Shown: positions 20,570 to 32,929, numbered from the stretch's first letter. The stretch: 64,000 nt of DNA from Coenobita brevimanus (GCA_032717465.1 JAVRFU010000174.1:1-64000), one strand, 5' to 3'. Numbers and translations are program-made. Notes: generated by a model from the letters alone, not told the origin.

Positions 20570-22425
20570 ATTCTCCATATCCTCACCATCCAACCTCACT
20601 GCACACTCTGTGACTTCATTCCTCTCAAACACCATAACTTCACTTTTGTTTACATTAACTTTCAGCTTCCTCCTCCTACACACTGTCCCAAATTCATTCA
20701 CCAAACCTTGCAACTCCCATTCATCTTCACTCAACAATACTGTATCATCAGCAAACAGCAACACCGGAAGCTTCCAAATCTCACCCTCATTCATTAGGGC
20801 CAGCCCCACATCCACTGCCCTACCTTGCACCTCCTTTACAACCTCATCCATATATATATTAAACAGCCATGGAGACATCACACACCCCTGTTTCAGTCCC
20901 ACATTGAGATCAAAGAACTCACTCAGCTCACCATCCACTCGCACCGTAGCCCTAGCTCCCTCGTACATACTCTTCACAGCACTCAACAATTTCCCCTCCA
21001 CTCCATATATTCTTAATACCTTCCACATACCTTGCCTATCTATTCTGTCATAAGCTTTCTCCAAGTCCATGAAGGCAGCATACACTTTCCTTCCCTTCTC
21101 TAGATACTTCTCCACTAAACATCTTAGAACAAATATCTGATCTACACACCCTTTTCCCTTCCTAAATCCCCCTTGTTCTTCTCCAACTAGCTCCTCTGTC
21201 ATATGCCTAACCCTATCAATGAGTATTCTACCATATATTTTACCAGTCACACTAAGAAGGCAAATACCCCTATGGTTACCACATACTTCTCTCTCCCCTT
21301 TTCCTTTGTACAGAGGAACATTTATACCTGATTTCCAGTCCTCTGGAACCCTTCCCTCTTCCCAAGCCAATCTACGCAACTTCCATATCCACTCCACAAC
21401 AATCTCACCCCCATACCTAAGCATTTCACCACACACTTCATCAATTCCTGGGGCCTTTCCCAGCTTAATCTTCTTCATCGCTTCCACTACTTCCTCCCTA
21501 CTGATCTCTTCCTCCCTCCTCTCATCTCTTCTTCTCCCAGCCATTCCCCAACCACTTATACTCACACTGCTCTCACTCTCTACATTCAACAAATCCTCAA
21601 AGTGCTCTTTCCATCTCCTCAATTTCTCTCTCTTCTCCACCAACAATCTATTATTCCTATCTTTCACTCCCCTATTATTTCCCCTTTCACACTGCCTTAC
21701 TTTCTTTACCTCCTTGCAAAACAATTTCTTACTCTCCCTCCATTTCACACTCAGATTCCTCCCAAACTCTTCATCTACTTTCTTCTTACTCTCCTTCACC
21801 AGTCTCTTAACCTCCCTTCTCCTGCTCACATATACCTCTCTCTTCTCTCTCTCACATTCTCCCCTACTTCTACTCGCCAACCATTCACCATATGCCTTCT
21901 TCTTTTGTTCCACAGCTCGTTTCACCTCATCATTCCACCATGCTGTCCCTTGTACACCCTTGCATCTCCTCCTCACTCCACAAACTGCCTCACACGCTGC
22001 ACCTATCTCTTCCGTGAATATCTTACATACATCTTCCACCCCTTCCATCTGCTCTAGCTCATACCTTCCCAATCTTTCTTCCACTATGCTCTTATACTCT
22101 GTCATTTTCTCACTATCTTGCAATTTCTCCACTCTTCTCACAGGAGCTGCTTCCTCCTGTCTTCCCCTTCGCCTCCTCAACCACTTTCTTTGCATCTTTA
22201 CCTTGGCCATCACTAAGTGATGGTCCGAGACTCCATTCCCCCACCCTCTCCACACTCTTGCATCCAACACTTGTCTTCTCATTCGCTCATCCACACACAC
22301 GTAGTCTATCATTGCCTTTCGTTCAACAAGTTCACCATCCATCCTCCTCATTACTCTCCATGTATACCGGTGGATCATCTTATAACGAAAGTAGGTGTTG
22401 GCAATTGCCAACCCCTTATAGTCTA
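20570..22425 (-). mobile_element. RTE-like LINE A2, 5' part (split by LINE-P)
   Basis: On the minus strand one open frame of more than 600 codons (to 22411) runs from the later endonuclease ('IDYVCVDERM', 'VSDHHLVMAK') through the linker ('WWNDEVKRAV', 'GKAPGIDEVCGEML') to the reverse transcriptase ('AFMDLEKAYDRID', 'SPWLFNIYMDE', 'LLFADDTVLLSEDE') and ends at 'GEDMEN', where LINE-P is inserted. The rest of the same element is at 18113-18733. It is truncated at its 5' end. The reading frame is intact apart from the insertion, so this copy was fairly young when LINE-P landed. Confidence 0.88.
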
Positions 22426-25400
22426 TCTATCTATCTATTGCCAGACGCCTCAATCCCGTTTGGGGTGGCCACAAACAAATCGCCTCCAAGTCGCCCTGTC
22501 CCCCGCCATTTCACTGCCCTGCTCCCAACTCACACCCCCTCTCTCTCATATACCTCTCCACCCCATCCCTCCATCTCATCCTCTGCCTCCCCCTCCCTCT
22601 TCCCCACTCCACCTCACTCACATACACTCTCTTCGTCAGTCTTTCACCCTCCATCCTCTCCACATGGCCAAACCACCTCAGTGTGTTCCTCATAACGCTT
22701 CCTATCACATCCACATCCACACCACAACGCTCCTTTATATCCTCATTCGTCAGCCTGTCTCTCCACGTGACTCCACAGGCTCCTCTTAAATAACTCATTT
22801 CCACTGCTCTCACTCTTGACTTGTGTCCTTCCAACAATGTCCAAGCTTCACTTCCGTACGTTAGAGTTGGTATCACAATACTGTCATGTAGTAACTTTTT
22901 CACTTCCATGCTCACTTCCCTGTTTCTTATCAATGCTTTCAAGGAACCAGCAACCTTTCTTCCCTGCTGTACCCTTTCAAGCACTTCACCCACCAAACCT
23001 CCATCCTTACTCATCACACTACCCAAATACTTAAACGTACTCACATTTTCCAATTCCTCACCATCCAACCTCGCTGTACATTCACTAACTTCACCTCTCT
23101 CAAAGACCATCACTTTACTCTTCCCTACATTCACCTTTAGGTTCCGTTTCTTACACACTCTCTCAAACTCATCCACCAAGCCTTGCAGCTCCCCTTCGTC
23201 TTCACTCAACAACACAGTATCATCTGCAAAGAACAGTACAGGGAGTTTCCAAACACTATCCTCTCTCACCAGGGCCACTCCAACATCCACTACCCTACCT
23301 TGTACCTCTTTTATTACCCCATCCATGTACAGATTGAACAACCATGGAGACATGACACATCCCTGTTTCAAACCAACTTTCAAAGAGAAAAATTCACTTA
23401 GTTCACCATCCACACGCACTGCAGCCTTCGCACCATCGTACATACTCTTCACAGCATTCAACAACTTCCCATCTACTCCATATATTCTTAACACTTTCCA
23501 CAATCCTTGTCTATCCACCCTGTCATATGCTTTCTCCAAATCCATGAAAGCTGCATACAACTTCTTTCCCTTCTCTAGAAACTTTTCCACTAAAGATCTA
23601 AGAATGAATATCTGATCTACACAACCTCTTCCCTTCCTAAAGCCTCCCTGTTCTTCTCCAACTAATTTCTCTGTTCTTTCTCTAACTCTGTCTATAAGTA
23701 TCCTACCATACACTTTTCCTATTATACTAAGAAGACAAATGCCCCTATGATTACCACACACTTCTTTTTCCCCTTTTCCTTTGTACAAGGGAATAATTAT
23801 ACCTGACTTCCAATCCTCCGGGACTCTACCTTCCTCCCAGGCCAATCTGCACATCTTCCACATCCATTCTACTACTATCTCTCCCCCATGCTTCAGCATT
23901 TCACCACACACTCCATCAATTCCTGGGGCTTTCCCCGATTTAACTTTCTTCATTGCTTCCACAACTTCTATCCTACTGATTTCTTCCTGTCTTCTCACCT
24001 CCCTCCTTCTCCCAGCCATTCCCCAGCCACTTATACTCGCATTACTTCCATCCTCTACGTTCAACAATTCCTTAAAGTGTTCTCTCCATCTGCTCACTTT
24101 TTCTCCCTTCTCCACTAGTAATCTACCATTTTTATCTTTCACTCCCCTGCTAACTTCACTTCCACCCTGTCTTACTCTTTTCACTTCTCTCCAGAACATT
24201 TTCTTACAGTCCCTCCACTTTACACTCAAATTCCTTCCAAATTCCTCATCCACTCTCTTCTTACTCTCTCTTACTAATCTTTTCACCTCTCTCTTTCTTT
24301 CCACATATAACTCTCTCTTCCGCCTCTCAACTTCTTCCACGCCCCTATTTCTCATCCATTCATTGTATGCTTTCTTCTTTTGTGCCACAGCCTGTTTCAC
24401 CTCTTCAGTCCACCACGCTGTTCCTTGCACCCCCTCCGTCTTCTCTTCCTTCCACACACCACATCACATGCTGCACATATTTCTTCTGTAAATATCTTAC
24501 ACACACCTTCCACGTCTCCCATCTGCTCCAATTCATATTTGCCCAATCGTTCCTCCACTTCTCTCTTATACTCTGCCTTTTTCTCATCCTCTTGTAACCT
24601 TTCCACTCTCCTTGAAACTACTCCTTCCTCTCGTCTTTCCCTTCTTCTATTCCTCCATCTTACTTGCATTCTAATTCTGGCCACCACCAAGTAGTGGTCA
24701 GAAAGTCCACTCCCCCAACCTCTATACACTCTTGCATCCTTTACACATCTTTGCATCCTTTCATCCACACACACATAATCAATCATTGCCTTCCTTTCAT
24801 TCAGTTCACCACCCACCCTTCTTATCACTCGCCATGTATACCTGTGGATCATTTTATGCCTGAAGAGGGTATTGGCTATCACGAACCCCCTCCCAGCACA
24901 AATGTCCACTAACGCACTCCCATTCTCATCTATCTCAGCAGGCACACCCCACTCACCAACTATTCTATCCACCTTCACATTCCCAACTTTACCATTCATA
25001 TCACCAATCAAAAACACTCTCTCATTCCTTCCAAACTTTTCCATGCACACTTCCACATTTGTCCAGAACTCTTCTCTCACTCTTCTAGCACGATCTTGCA
25101 TTGGTGGATACACACACACAATCGCCCACATTTGTATTCCAACTTTCAACTTTACCCACACAATCTTTGACCCAACTGATCCATACTGTCTTATGCTCCT
25201 CTTCCATCTTTTACTCACAACTATACATACTCCTTCCTTTGCCCTCTCATTCTCACCTACTCCTGCACATATACCCCATCCATACTCCCATTCTCTCACA
25301 CTTTCTCCTTTACATTTTGTTTCAGTTATTCCACATACATCCACTTTCGCACCCTCAAGCACCTGGACAATCTCTCTCTCTTTCACCTCATCATATACAA

Positions 25401-25452
25401 AATCCATGGTTAAAATCTGCAGACTGTATTCTTTATTTAACTTAGTAACCAT
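22426..25452 (-). mobile_element. RTE-like LINE A1, most complete copy
   Basis: The minus strand carries the whole protein in two overlapping frames (24397-25452 and 22511-24457). The endonuclease has 'GITETKCKG', 'FLIGDMNGKVGN' and 'LSDHYLVV'. The linker has 'WWTEEVKQAV' and 'KAPGIDGVCGEML'. The reverse transcriptase has 'AFMDLEKAYDRVD', 'GLKQGCVMSPWLF' and 'LFFADDTVLLSEDE'. The C-terminus has 'MSYLRGACGVTWRDRL' and 'RWFGHVERMEGER'. One frameshift near 24440 separates the endonuclease from the rest, and a second near 22530 alters the last residues. The 3' end is (ATAG)n right after the C-terminal codons, with almost no untranslated region. The first plausible Met is at about 25452. Confidence 0.9.
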
Positions 25453-25565
25453 CCTGTTTAATATATGTGAATATATTTCTATATATAAAAAATGGAGAAT
25501 TAAATTATGATGATGCTGATTTAAAACAAAACTCAAATTTTTACCATAAGTATTTCCTCTTCCTT
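25453..25565. other. Short AT-rich spacer
   Basis: It lies between the LINE A1 5' end and SINE-A. It may contain the LINE 5' untranslated region. No motif is recognised. Confidence 0.4.
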
Positions 25566-25885
25566 CTGCCTGTGGGTGACTCTACACTGAGTGATAAGCC
25601 AAATGTTTCCCTTACACCAGGAAACCATTTACTACGCTGGGTGGTAACCATATAACCAAATTTTGGCGCTTGGTGGTTTAGTGAGTAATTATTGCACTCC
25701 AATCGGATTGAGCCGGTGAAGGTTTATATCCAAGGGATGGTTGGGGTTGATTGCTCATGTAATGCCACTCAGGGATGAATGAGGCTGGTCACTCTCATCT
25801 TAAATATCAGGACCAACTGCTTAGCCCCGGGCCCCTACGCTCCTCATGGGGCAATGTAGGATTGGATGATGGATGGATGGCTACC
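25566..25885 (+). repeat. SINE-A copy 2, tRNA-type promoter
   Basis: The better-preserved copy of the repeat at 295-596. The A box reads TGGTTTAGTGAG (about 25671-25682) and the B box GGTTTATATCC (about 25720-25730), both close to RNA polymerase III consensus. The tail is (GATG)n. About 90 bp precede the A box and match the 5' part of SINE-B, so the element looks composite. Confidence 0.72.
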
Positions 25886-27325
25886 TGCTTCTGTAACTTT
25901 GATGCAGATAAAATCTGCATCCCCTCTGTTCACTCTCTGGAGAATTTGCATTGGCTGATGGTTTTAAGGAGGCAGGTACACTTGCCAAGTGCAGAAGGTA
26001 AATATAAATTCATCTCCCAACACAGATATACCCTCTATTCTTTGTTCACATTGTCCTACCCTGTATTTTTCCCCTCTACAAACCCCATCATCCAGTCCCT
26101 GTTGACTGAAGGCTTTTCCTGTTTCAATAGCTGTATGTTACTTCTTTTTGTACATGGCTATAACTGTGGCCTACTTTGCCCAAATAATGTAGCTACTGTG
26201 TTCTAGTCCACATGTTTCTAACTATATGCGTTCCCTCTGTCCTTCACTCTGTATCTCTCTGCCTTATCTTGTCCATCTGTCCATATTTTAGTTTTGCTTT
26301 GCCTCACTCTGCCTAACCTCTTCCCCTCTAAACTCTCACTTTTCCTCATTCTTCAATCATTTATTTCACCCAGCTTCACCCATCCTCTCAATCTCTCCCT
26401 GCTTTCCTCTGCCTCACCCTGCCTCACCCCTTTCCAGTTTACAGGAAACATCTCCGATGGTTTTAGTCAATATTGCATTAAGACTTATTGACTTAAGAAC
26501 TAGTATTAGCATTTGTTAGAAAAAAGTAAAAGTTAAATACAATAACACTAATGTCAAACACCATAGAAAAAAAAAGAGTACAGTACATTAAAAAATAGAG
26601 CATTAAAAAAAAAAAATGCTTGGCACGTATGTCTTTTTTGTTTTCACAATTGTACAGTAAGGCACAATGAGAATACTGTATCACATCCTGTCAGCAATCC
26701 CAAAAATGCAGGGCTGAAGTCTTTAATGGCTTTGGAGGTATCTTAATACCTTTTCCCTACCAGTTTACTCTGTTTATTACACCTCAGTACCAGTATCCTT
26801 TTGGCTCTTATTAATACAACCTGTGGCAGCTTTCCATGCTGTTCAATTTCTAACAGTCTAAATAAAAATACAGTATGCTGTAGATGATGCCCCTGAGCTA
26901 AAGAAGTAAAGGCAGTTTCATTTTTTTCAGTGACAAGTTTAGCTTGATAGTTTGTATCTTCTCTATATTCCAAGCTTACTCACTTTTTTATGCATGCCAA
27001 GAGTACTGTACAGGTAGTTTGGTGATCATTAAGCAGATCATCATTTTGCAGAATTTTTCCCCAACCAAAGATTGAGGTGAAGATCTTATTCTGATTTTTT
27101 CTTTGTTCTTCCATTCTTGATGTTTTTTTCCCATTGGTATGCAATTTTCCCAGTTCTTGCATAATTTTGTTGATAAGTACTTATGAACAGTGCACAAAAT
27201 ATACTTTTTGTGGGGTGGATTACTTTTGAAAGCATGGGTGATGTGTGATTGTCTCATTAATTACTCGTACTTTTGTGCATTCTTTTTATTTGTTTATGGA
27301 TCCTACCTCATTTCGTATGTGAAAA
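25886..27325. other. No gene recognised; possible host intergenic DNA
   Basis: 1.4 kb without a recognisable domain or repeat. It has A-rich runs near 26567-26616 and short open frames without family signatures. I see no tRNA or rRNA. Confidence 0.4.
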
Positions 27326-27899
27326 TTAACCCTCCAGAGCCCAGTGTCCCCTGTAGGTTACACAAGTTTGTCTGGATGTGGATTATTAACCTTTATTACT
27401 TTGTCCTTAAATTTTGGTTTTCTATGGAGCTCAAGCATGTCTGTTTTCTTTGATATAATCAGTGTGGCCCAATGTTTACATATGAAGCTGCAGCAAGAGG
27501 TGAAAGAGGGAGTGTTAAGTCTTTTCACCAAATTATTGAGTACTCTACTCATTATGGCTACCAGAAAAGTAAAGGGGTAAGTGATGGTAACTCAGTGTCT
27601 CTTTTGAACAGCCTAAATAGTTGCTAAATAACAGCAAACCACCTAAATAACCATATGATGACTGATATCAACTGTATATCATCTTTTATAAAGCCTGTTT
27701 GGGATACATGGCGTCTGGGAATGAATGAATGAAAAATAAAGCCTGTCACCTGTAGGGGACACTGAGCACAAGCTAATACTGTGAAACCTGTGCCCAGTAA
27801 CAACAGATGATTTTATGGTTTTCTATGGTTTTATTTCATGATTTGCAGTTTATATGTCCTTGAATATATTGTAATCTTTGATTATTTATTTGTTGATTA

Positions 27900-28213
27900 T
27901 TGATGGAACTGCTATTTAGATTATTCATAGTTTTTTCTTTTATTTTTGGTCTGAGTCTTGAAGAGGCAGTTGAATTACTAGAGAAACTAGACAATGAGAA
28001 CCAGGGTCCAGATGAAGAAATTAGGGGCAGAGATGTAGAGGAAATCACAATTTTCCCTCCAGTAGATGGGGCTGAAACAGATAATGATTCAGATGATGAA
28101 AATTCTGGAAACCTGAATCACCTTACTTCATCTCTGTTAGTGTCAGAATGTGAGATAAAAGTAGCTGTCAGGGAGACACGAGACAGTACAAATGAGAATA
28201 ATGAGGATAAATG
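27900..28213 (+). pseudogene. piggyBac transposase, N-terminal acidic part
   Basis: The frame encodes an acidic, low-complexity N-terminus ('LSLEEAVELLEKLDNEN', 'TDNDSDDENSG') like that of PGBD-type transposases, and ends at 'NNEDKC', where mariner is inserted. Skipping the mariner and one TA leads in frame to the rest at 29547. The true start is uncertain because the first residues are hydrophobic and look like translated upstream sequence. Confidence 0.65.
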
Positions 28214-28215
28214 TA
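28214..28215 (+). repeat. TA target duplication, left
   Basis: TA abuts the mariner terminal repeat, with a matching TA at 29545-29546. Confidence 0.8.
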
Positions 28216-29544
28216 CGAAGGGTGATCAGAAAGTAATGACAGTTCGTGCTATAACATGAAAACCTTGAATGATGGGAGGTAGGGGAGCAAGGAGAGTGCA
28301 GAGTTGCCTGTCCTTACGAGTTTGAACTTGTCGCCGTATGCCTGACTTTTCTTGTTTTATTGTTGTGAGTGAATGCTTCACTCTTGTTTTTGCTCTCTGG
28401 CCAGAAACATGGATTACTCGAAAGAAGGCTGCAGGTTCTACATTTTTACGAGGTGGAAACTCGGAAAGAAAGCAACAGAGATTCGAGGGGAATTATTACA
28501 AGTTTATCCAGACACTACTCCTTCCCTGGAAACTGTTTCCCACTGGATTCGTGCTTTCACAGCAGGAAAAACTGAATTGAAAGATGAACAACGCTCTGGA
28601 CGCCCCCGGACATCCATGGACCGAAGCAACAACTGTCCGTGCACAGTCCATCATTGACGAGGATCCAACTGTAACTCTTAGGTTCTTAGCCTTGGAGCTT
28701 GATATCAGTTATGGGAGTGCATATGACATCGTGCATGAACAATTACACCTGAGGAAGAAGTGTTGTCGATGGATACCCCATTTGTTGACTGATGAGCAAA
28801 AGGCTGAACGGGTGAGGATTTGTCGTGTCTGGCTTGCTGAATTTGAACCAAATGGTCCAAAACGGTTCTCAGATGTTGCTACTGGAGATGAGTGTTGGAT
28901 TTCATTCTTCACAACCCGTGACAAGCAGTCAAACATGGTGTGGTTGGGCGATGAAGACCCTCGACCTCAGATTTTGAAGGAAGGATTTCGCAGCCGGAAG
29001 CGCCTTTTCACCATCTTTTTCAATTCTCAAGGACCATTATGCGTGGATGTGATGCCTCAAAAGTCCACTATCACAGCCCAATACTACACAGACCAGGTCC
29101 TTCCACAAGTCTTGGAACACAAGGCCAACACCGCACCAACCCGCCGTCGGTCTCGCATTTTGCTGCACCACGAGAATGCTGCACCCCACAAAGCTCGCCT
29201 CACTATGCAGTACCTGGAACAACAAGGTATAACTCTGCTCCCCCACCCACCCTACTCCCCTGACCTGGCTCCCTGTGACTTTTGGTTGTTTCCAAAAATT
29301 AAATCTGCCATCGCTGGGAAGCAATTTCATCGCATCCAAGACTTGGCACGGACCGTCAATTCAGAACTCCGAAGTATACCGTCTTCAGAGTACCACGCTT
29401 GCTTCATGAAGTGGAGAAAGAGAATGGAACGCTGCATAGAGGTTGGAGGAGAGTACTTTCAAGGAATGTGAGTCATAGTTTGATAGTTCTTCATGCTAAT
29501 AAAAGTTTATGGACTCACTGTCATTTCTTTCTAATCACCCCTCG
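28216..29544 (+). mobile_element. mariner element inserted in piggyBac
   Basis: A 1329-bp element with terminal inverted repeats of about 30 bp: the left starts CGAAGGGTGATCAGAAAG and the right (read inward) CGAGGGGTGATTAGAAAG, both ending in AATGACAGT. TA is duplicated at each side. Size, ends and target site are all typical of mariner. Confidence 0.93.
28409..29471 (+). pseudogene. mariner transposase, frameshifted, altered catalytic residue
   Basis: The frame from 28409 ('MDYSKEGCRFYIF') encodes the N-terminal helix-turn-helix DNA-binding region up to 'GRPRTSMD'. A one-base insertion near 28622-28625 shifts the frame, and the catalytic domain follows from 'EATTVRAQS'. The first catalytic Asp is in 'TGDECWISFF' and the third in 'YSPDLAPCDFW' (D34D-type spacing). 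The second lies in 'LLHHENAAPHKA', where mariners have 'HHDN', so Asp is replaced by Glu. The full length of about 354 codons fits the family. Two defects make activity unlikely. Confidence 0.9.
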
Positions 29545-30796
29545 TAAATCAAGGAACAAGAAAACAAACAGACTCTGGAAAGCTAATGTAGAACTCCCTA
29601 AATTATCTGTACCTGAGCAAGATGTGCAAGTGAATGACACTCTGGGAGAGTTTAGGACGCCTACTGAATGTTTTGAACTCGGCTTTGACAAGTCATTGGT
29701 GAAGCTATTAGTGGATATGTCAAATAGATATGCATCTCAGAAAAACCATGAGCTACAGGTGACTGAAAGTGAGATGAAGGTGTATATAGGAATCCTTTTG
29801 TTGACAGGATATCTAACTCCAAAAAACATACGCATGTTTTGGGAGACAAAATCTGACACCCACAATCAACTGGTTTCAAATAGCATGAGAAGTGGGAGAT
29901 TTTTTGAGATTCACAAATACCTACACACATGTGACAATGAGCAACTCCCTGATAATGACAAATTTGGAAAAGTGAGACATTACTTTGATCATTTGAATGA
30001 ATGTTTTGTGAAAAATTCAAAGTATGTAATAACTAGTAACATATCTATTGATGAGACAATGGTGCCATATTATGGGCATCATGGCAGTAAACAGCATATA
30101 CATGCAAAACCAATTAGATTTGGATATAAATTATGGTCAGCTGCAACTCCAGGAGGATATCTGGTATACTTCATACCATACCAGGGATCAAAAACAGCCC
30201 CACTGCCAGATCAACTGAGGCTAGGACTTGGTGCTTCTGTTGTTTTGTCTCTCACATCTCACTTACCTAAGACAATCAAGTCATACAGTCTTTATTTTGA
30301 CAACTTTTTCACTAGTCTGCCACTTCTGGATGAACTAACTGAACTGGGACACAAAGGAACAGGAACAAGCCGAGAGAACAGAACTGAGAAGTGTCCTTTG
30401 GAAAGTCCACAAGTGATGAAGAAAAAGGCAAGAGGATCAATGACCATGAGAACAACAAAAAATATAAGTGTTGTCAGGTGGAATGATAATAATATTGTGA
30501 CTTTGGCATCTAACTGTCATGGATGTCGGCCTGTTACAAAAGCAGACAGAATAGCAACTGTGAATAACAAGAGACAGAAAATCAAAGTTGACTGCCCACA
30601 TGTAGTGACCATGTACAATAAGCATATGGGAGGAGTGGATCGATTTGACCAAAATGTAGACTCACAAAGGGTGGCATTTAGAGGAAAGAAATGATGGTAT
30701 CCTCTATTTGCATTTGGAATTGATGCAGCTTGTCAGAATGGGTGACAGATTCATAAAGTGTGTGCTACTAGTAAAATGACATATTGTGACTTTAGG
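29545..30796 (+). pseudogene. piggyBac transposase, catalytic part
   Basis: In frame after the mariner ('KSRNKKTNRLW'), this encodes the DDE_Tnp_1_7 domain. Catalytic Asp candidates are in 'ISIDETMVPYY', 'LYFDNFFTSLPLL' and 'MYNKHMGGVDRFDQ'. A TGA at 30692-30694 interrupts 'RGKK-WYPLFAFGIDAACQNG', and another stop follows shortly. The C-terminal Cys-rich domain common in PGBD proteins is missing. The residues just before 29545 in this frame belong to mariner. This copy is not functional but its core is well preserved. Confidence 0.85.
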
Positions 30797-31440
30797 TGAT
30801 TAGTGATGGTTATTGAGAGAGAAGGTTACTCCCAGTGCGATGTTGCGGTGAATCGAGAGAGACTGGAATTGGTGAAAGAGTTCAGTTACTTGGGTACAGT
30901 GATAGAAAAGAGAGGGAAATGTGCAAAAGAAGTTGAAAGTAGAGTGACACAAGGAAAAGTAGCTGGTGCAGTGAAGGCCTTGATAAGAAACAGAGGCTTG
31001 AGAGTTGCAGCTGCATGAGGCTTACATGAAGGAGTGTTAGTGCCAATTTTAACATGAGACTGCAGTGTGGCATGATAATGAAAAGTCAAGAGTGAGAGCA
31101 ACTAAGATGAGACTGCTGAGAAATGTATGTGGAGCACCGAAGGTGGATAGGATACGAAATAATGTGACTCGTGAAAGATGTGGAGTGAGGAAGTCGGTGG
31201 ACACCAGAATTGAAGAGAGTGTACTGAGTGGAGAGAATGGATAACAACAGAGTGGTGAAAAAGGTATAGCTGAGTGAATTTGAAGGAGGGAGGAGGTGAG
31301 GTAGGCCAAGGAGAAGGTGGAGAGATATGGTGGATGAGTGTGTGAGGAAGAGGTTTGGAAGTCTGTGAGTACTGACAAGAGATTGAGCTGGCTTAATGAA
31401 TGTTGTGAGGAGAAGTGCATGATCAGGGATTGGGAACCCA
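30797..31440 (+). mobile_element. LINE-D 3' fragment
   Basis: The frame 30803-31018 encodes 'MMVIEREGYSQCDVAVNRERLELVKEF' region and 'KALIRNRGLRV', matching the end of LINE-D at 55125-56765. Further fragments in decayed frames ('MRLLRNVCGAPKVDRI') continue to about 31400. It lacks its 5' part and is heavily mutated. Confidence 0.65.
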
Positions 31441-31446
31441 TTTTAG

Positions 31447-31680
31447 CGTGGTATCGTCTGGATTGACTCTATTGGATACGTTTGTGTGAAGCTACAGAAC
31501 ATGGTGAATGTTTTTAGCGTATCCGATAGAGCCAGGATTCTGGGGGCTTGAATGATGAACGTATGGAAGTATAATCCATTGGATTGGGCAAATTTGGGCT
31601 GTCTGGACGTTGCTACTCCTCACTCTGCCCTGGGGTGGGAAAGGAGGTCCTGTTTCTTGATATTTCCCAAGTTGACCTGT
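31447..31680 (+). repeat. Rep-D copy 1, SINE-like repeat
   Basis: About 230 bp with a second copy at 36443-36678. An internal short inverted repeat pairs 'GACTCTATTGGATAC' with a downstream 'GTATCCGATAGAGCC'. No polymerase III boxes are recognised. Confidence 0.6.
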
Positions 31681-31905
31681 CAATGAAGTTTCATTATCTA
31701 ACACTGAAAATGCTTGGAAACTGTAAATAAGCTAAAAATTTAATATTTAATACTGAAAATATTATTGTGATTATTATTGTTATTTTTTTATTTATTTATT
31801 TATTTTTTTTTTTTGACAAACAGGAATTTAAATGATATTCAGAGTTTGCCATAGGTACAGATGTTAATTATAAAGTTCCATAAAATCATAACACAATTAT
31901 TGTGT
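31681..31905. other. AT-rich spacer
   Basis: Contains (TTTA)n and T-rich runs at 31783-31816. No gene is seen. Confidence 0.45.
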
Positions 31906-32929
31906 TTTTTGCCCTTTCTCTTGACTTGTGTCCTTCCAACAAGGTTCAAGCTTCACTTCTATGCGTTAAAGTTGTTATCACAGTACTGTCATGCAGTAAC
32001 TTTTTCACCTCCATGCCCACTTCCCTGTTTCTTATCACTGCCCTCAAAGAACCTGCACCCTTTCTTCCATGTTGTACCCTTTCAAGCACTTCACCCTCCA
32101 ACCTTCCATCTTTACTCATCACACTATCCAGGTACTTAAACGCTCGCACATTTTCCATTTCCTCCTCATCCAGTCTCACTCTGTATTCACTGACTTCACT
32201 TCTCTCAAAGACCATAACTTTACTCTTCCCTACATTCACCTTTAGATTCCATTTCTTACACGCTCCCCTAAACTCATCCAACTAGCCTTGCAACTCCCCT
32301 TCATCTTCACTTAACAACACAATATCACCTGCAAACAACGGTACAGGAAGTTTCCACACACTGCCCTCTGTCATTAGCGCTGCTCCAACATCTGCTGTCC
32401 TACCTTGTATCTCTTTTATAACCCCATCCATATAAAGATTGAACAACCATGGAGACATGACACGTCCCTGTTTCAATCCAACCTTCAAAGAGAACAATTC
32501 ACTCAGTTCCCTATCCACAAACACTGCAGCCTTAGCACCCTTATACATAATCTTCATGGCTTTCAACAACTTCCCATTTACTCCATGTATTCCTAATACT
32601 TTCCACATTCCTTGTCTATCCACCCTGTCACATGCTTTCTCCAAATCCGTGAAGCCACATACAACTTCTGTCTGTTCTCTTCAAACTTCTCCACTAAAGA
32701 CCTAAGAATGAATATCTGATCTGCACAACCTCATCCCTTCCTAAAACCTCCCTGTTTTTCAACTAATTCTTCTGTTATTTCCCTAACTCTGTCAGTAGGT
32801 CTCCTACCATACACTTTTCCCCTTTTCCTTTGTACAGGGGAATGATTATACCTGACTTCCAATCCTCCGGGACTCTGCCTTCCTCCCAGGCCAGTCTGCA
32901 CATCTTCCAAATCCATTCTACTGCCAGTA
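31906..32929 (-). mobile_element. RTE-like LINE family A fragment
   Basis: Minus-strand frames at 32731-32916, 32282-32644 and 31946-32281 cover part of the reverse transcriptase ('SPWLFNLYMDGVIKE', 'LPVPLFAGDIVLLSEDE') and the following region up to 'TLTHRSEA'. The catalytic FADD reads FAGD. Both ends are missing. Confidence 0.8.

Larger units (their letters stand above)
27326..30796 (+). mobile_element. piggyBac-like DNA transposon, split by mariner, right end lost
   Basis: The left end is TTAA (27326-27329) followed by CCCTCCAGAGCCC, the target and CCCT start expected of piggyBac elements. A 19-bp subterminal inverted repeat pairs 27339-27357 with 27749-27767 at 16 of 19 positions. The transposase is split by a mariner at 28216-29544. 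No right TTAA end is seen; LINE-D sequence begins at about 30797, so the right end is deleted or displaced. Confidence 0.8.

Noticed and set aside
25775..26206. Open frame of 143 codons
   Set aside because: It begins inside SINE-A and has no recognisable domain or codon pattern.
27330..27767. Independent piggyBac-type MITE
   Set aside because: The internal inverted copy is not followed by a TTAA, so a subterminal repeat of the larger element is simpler.
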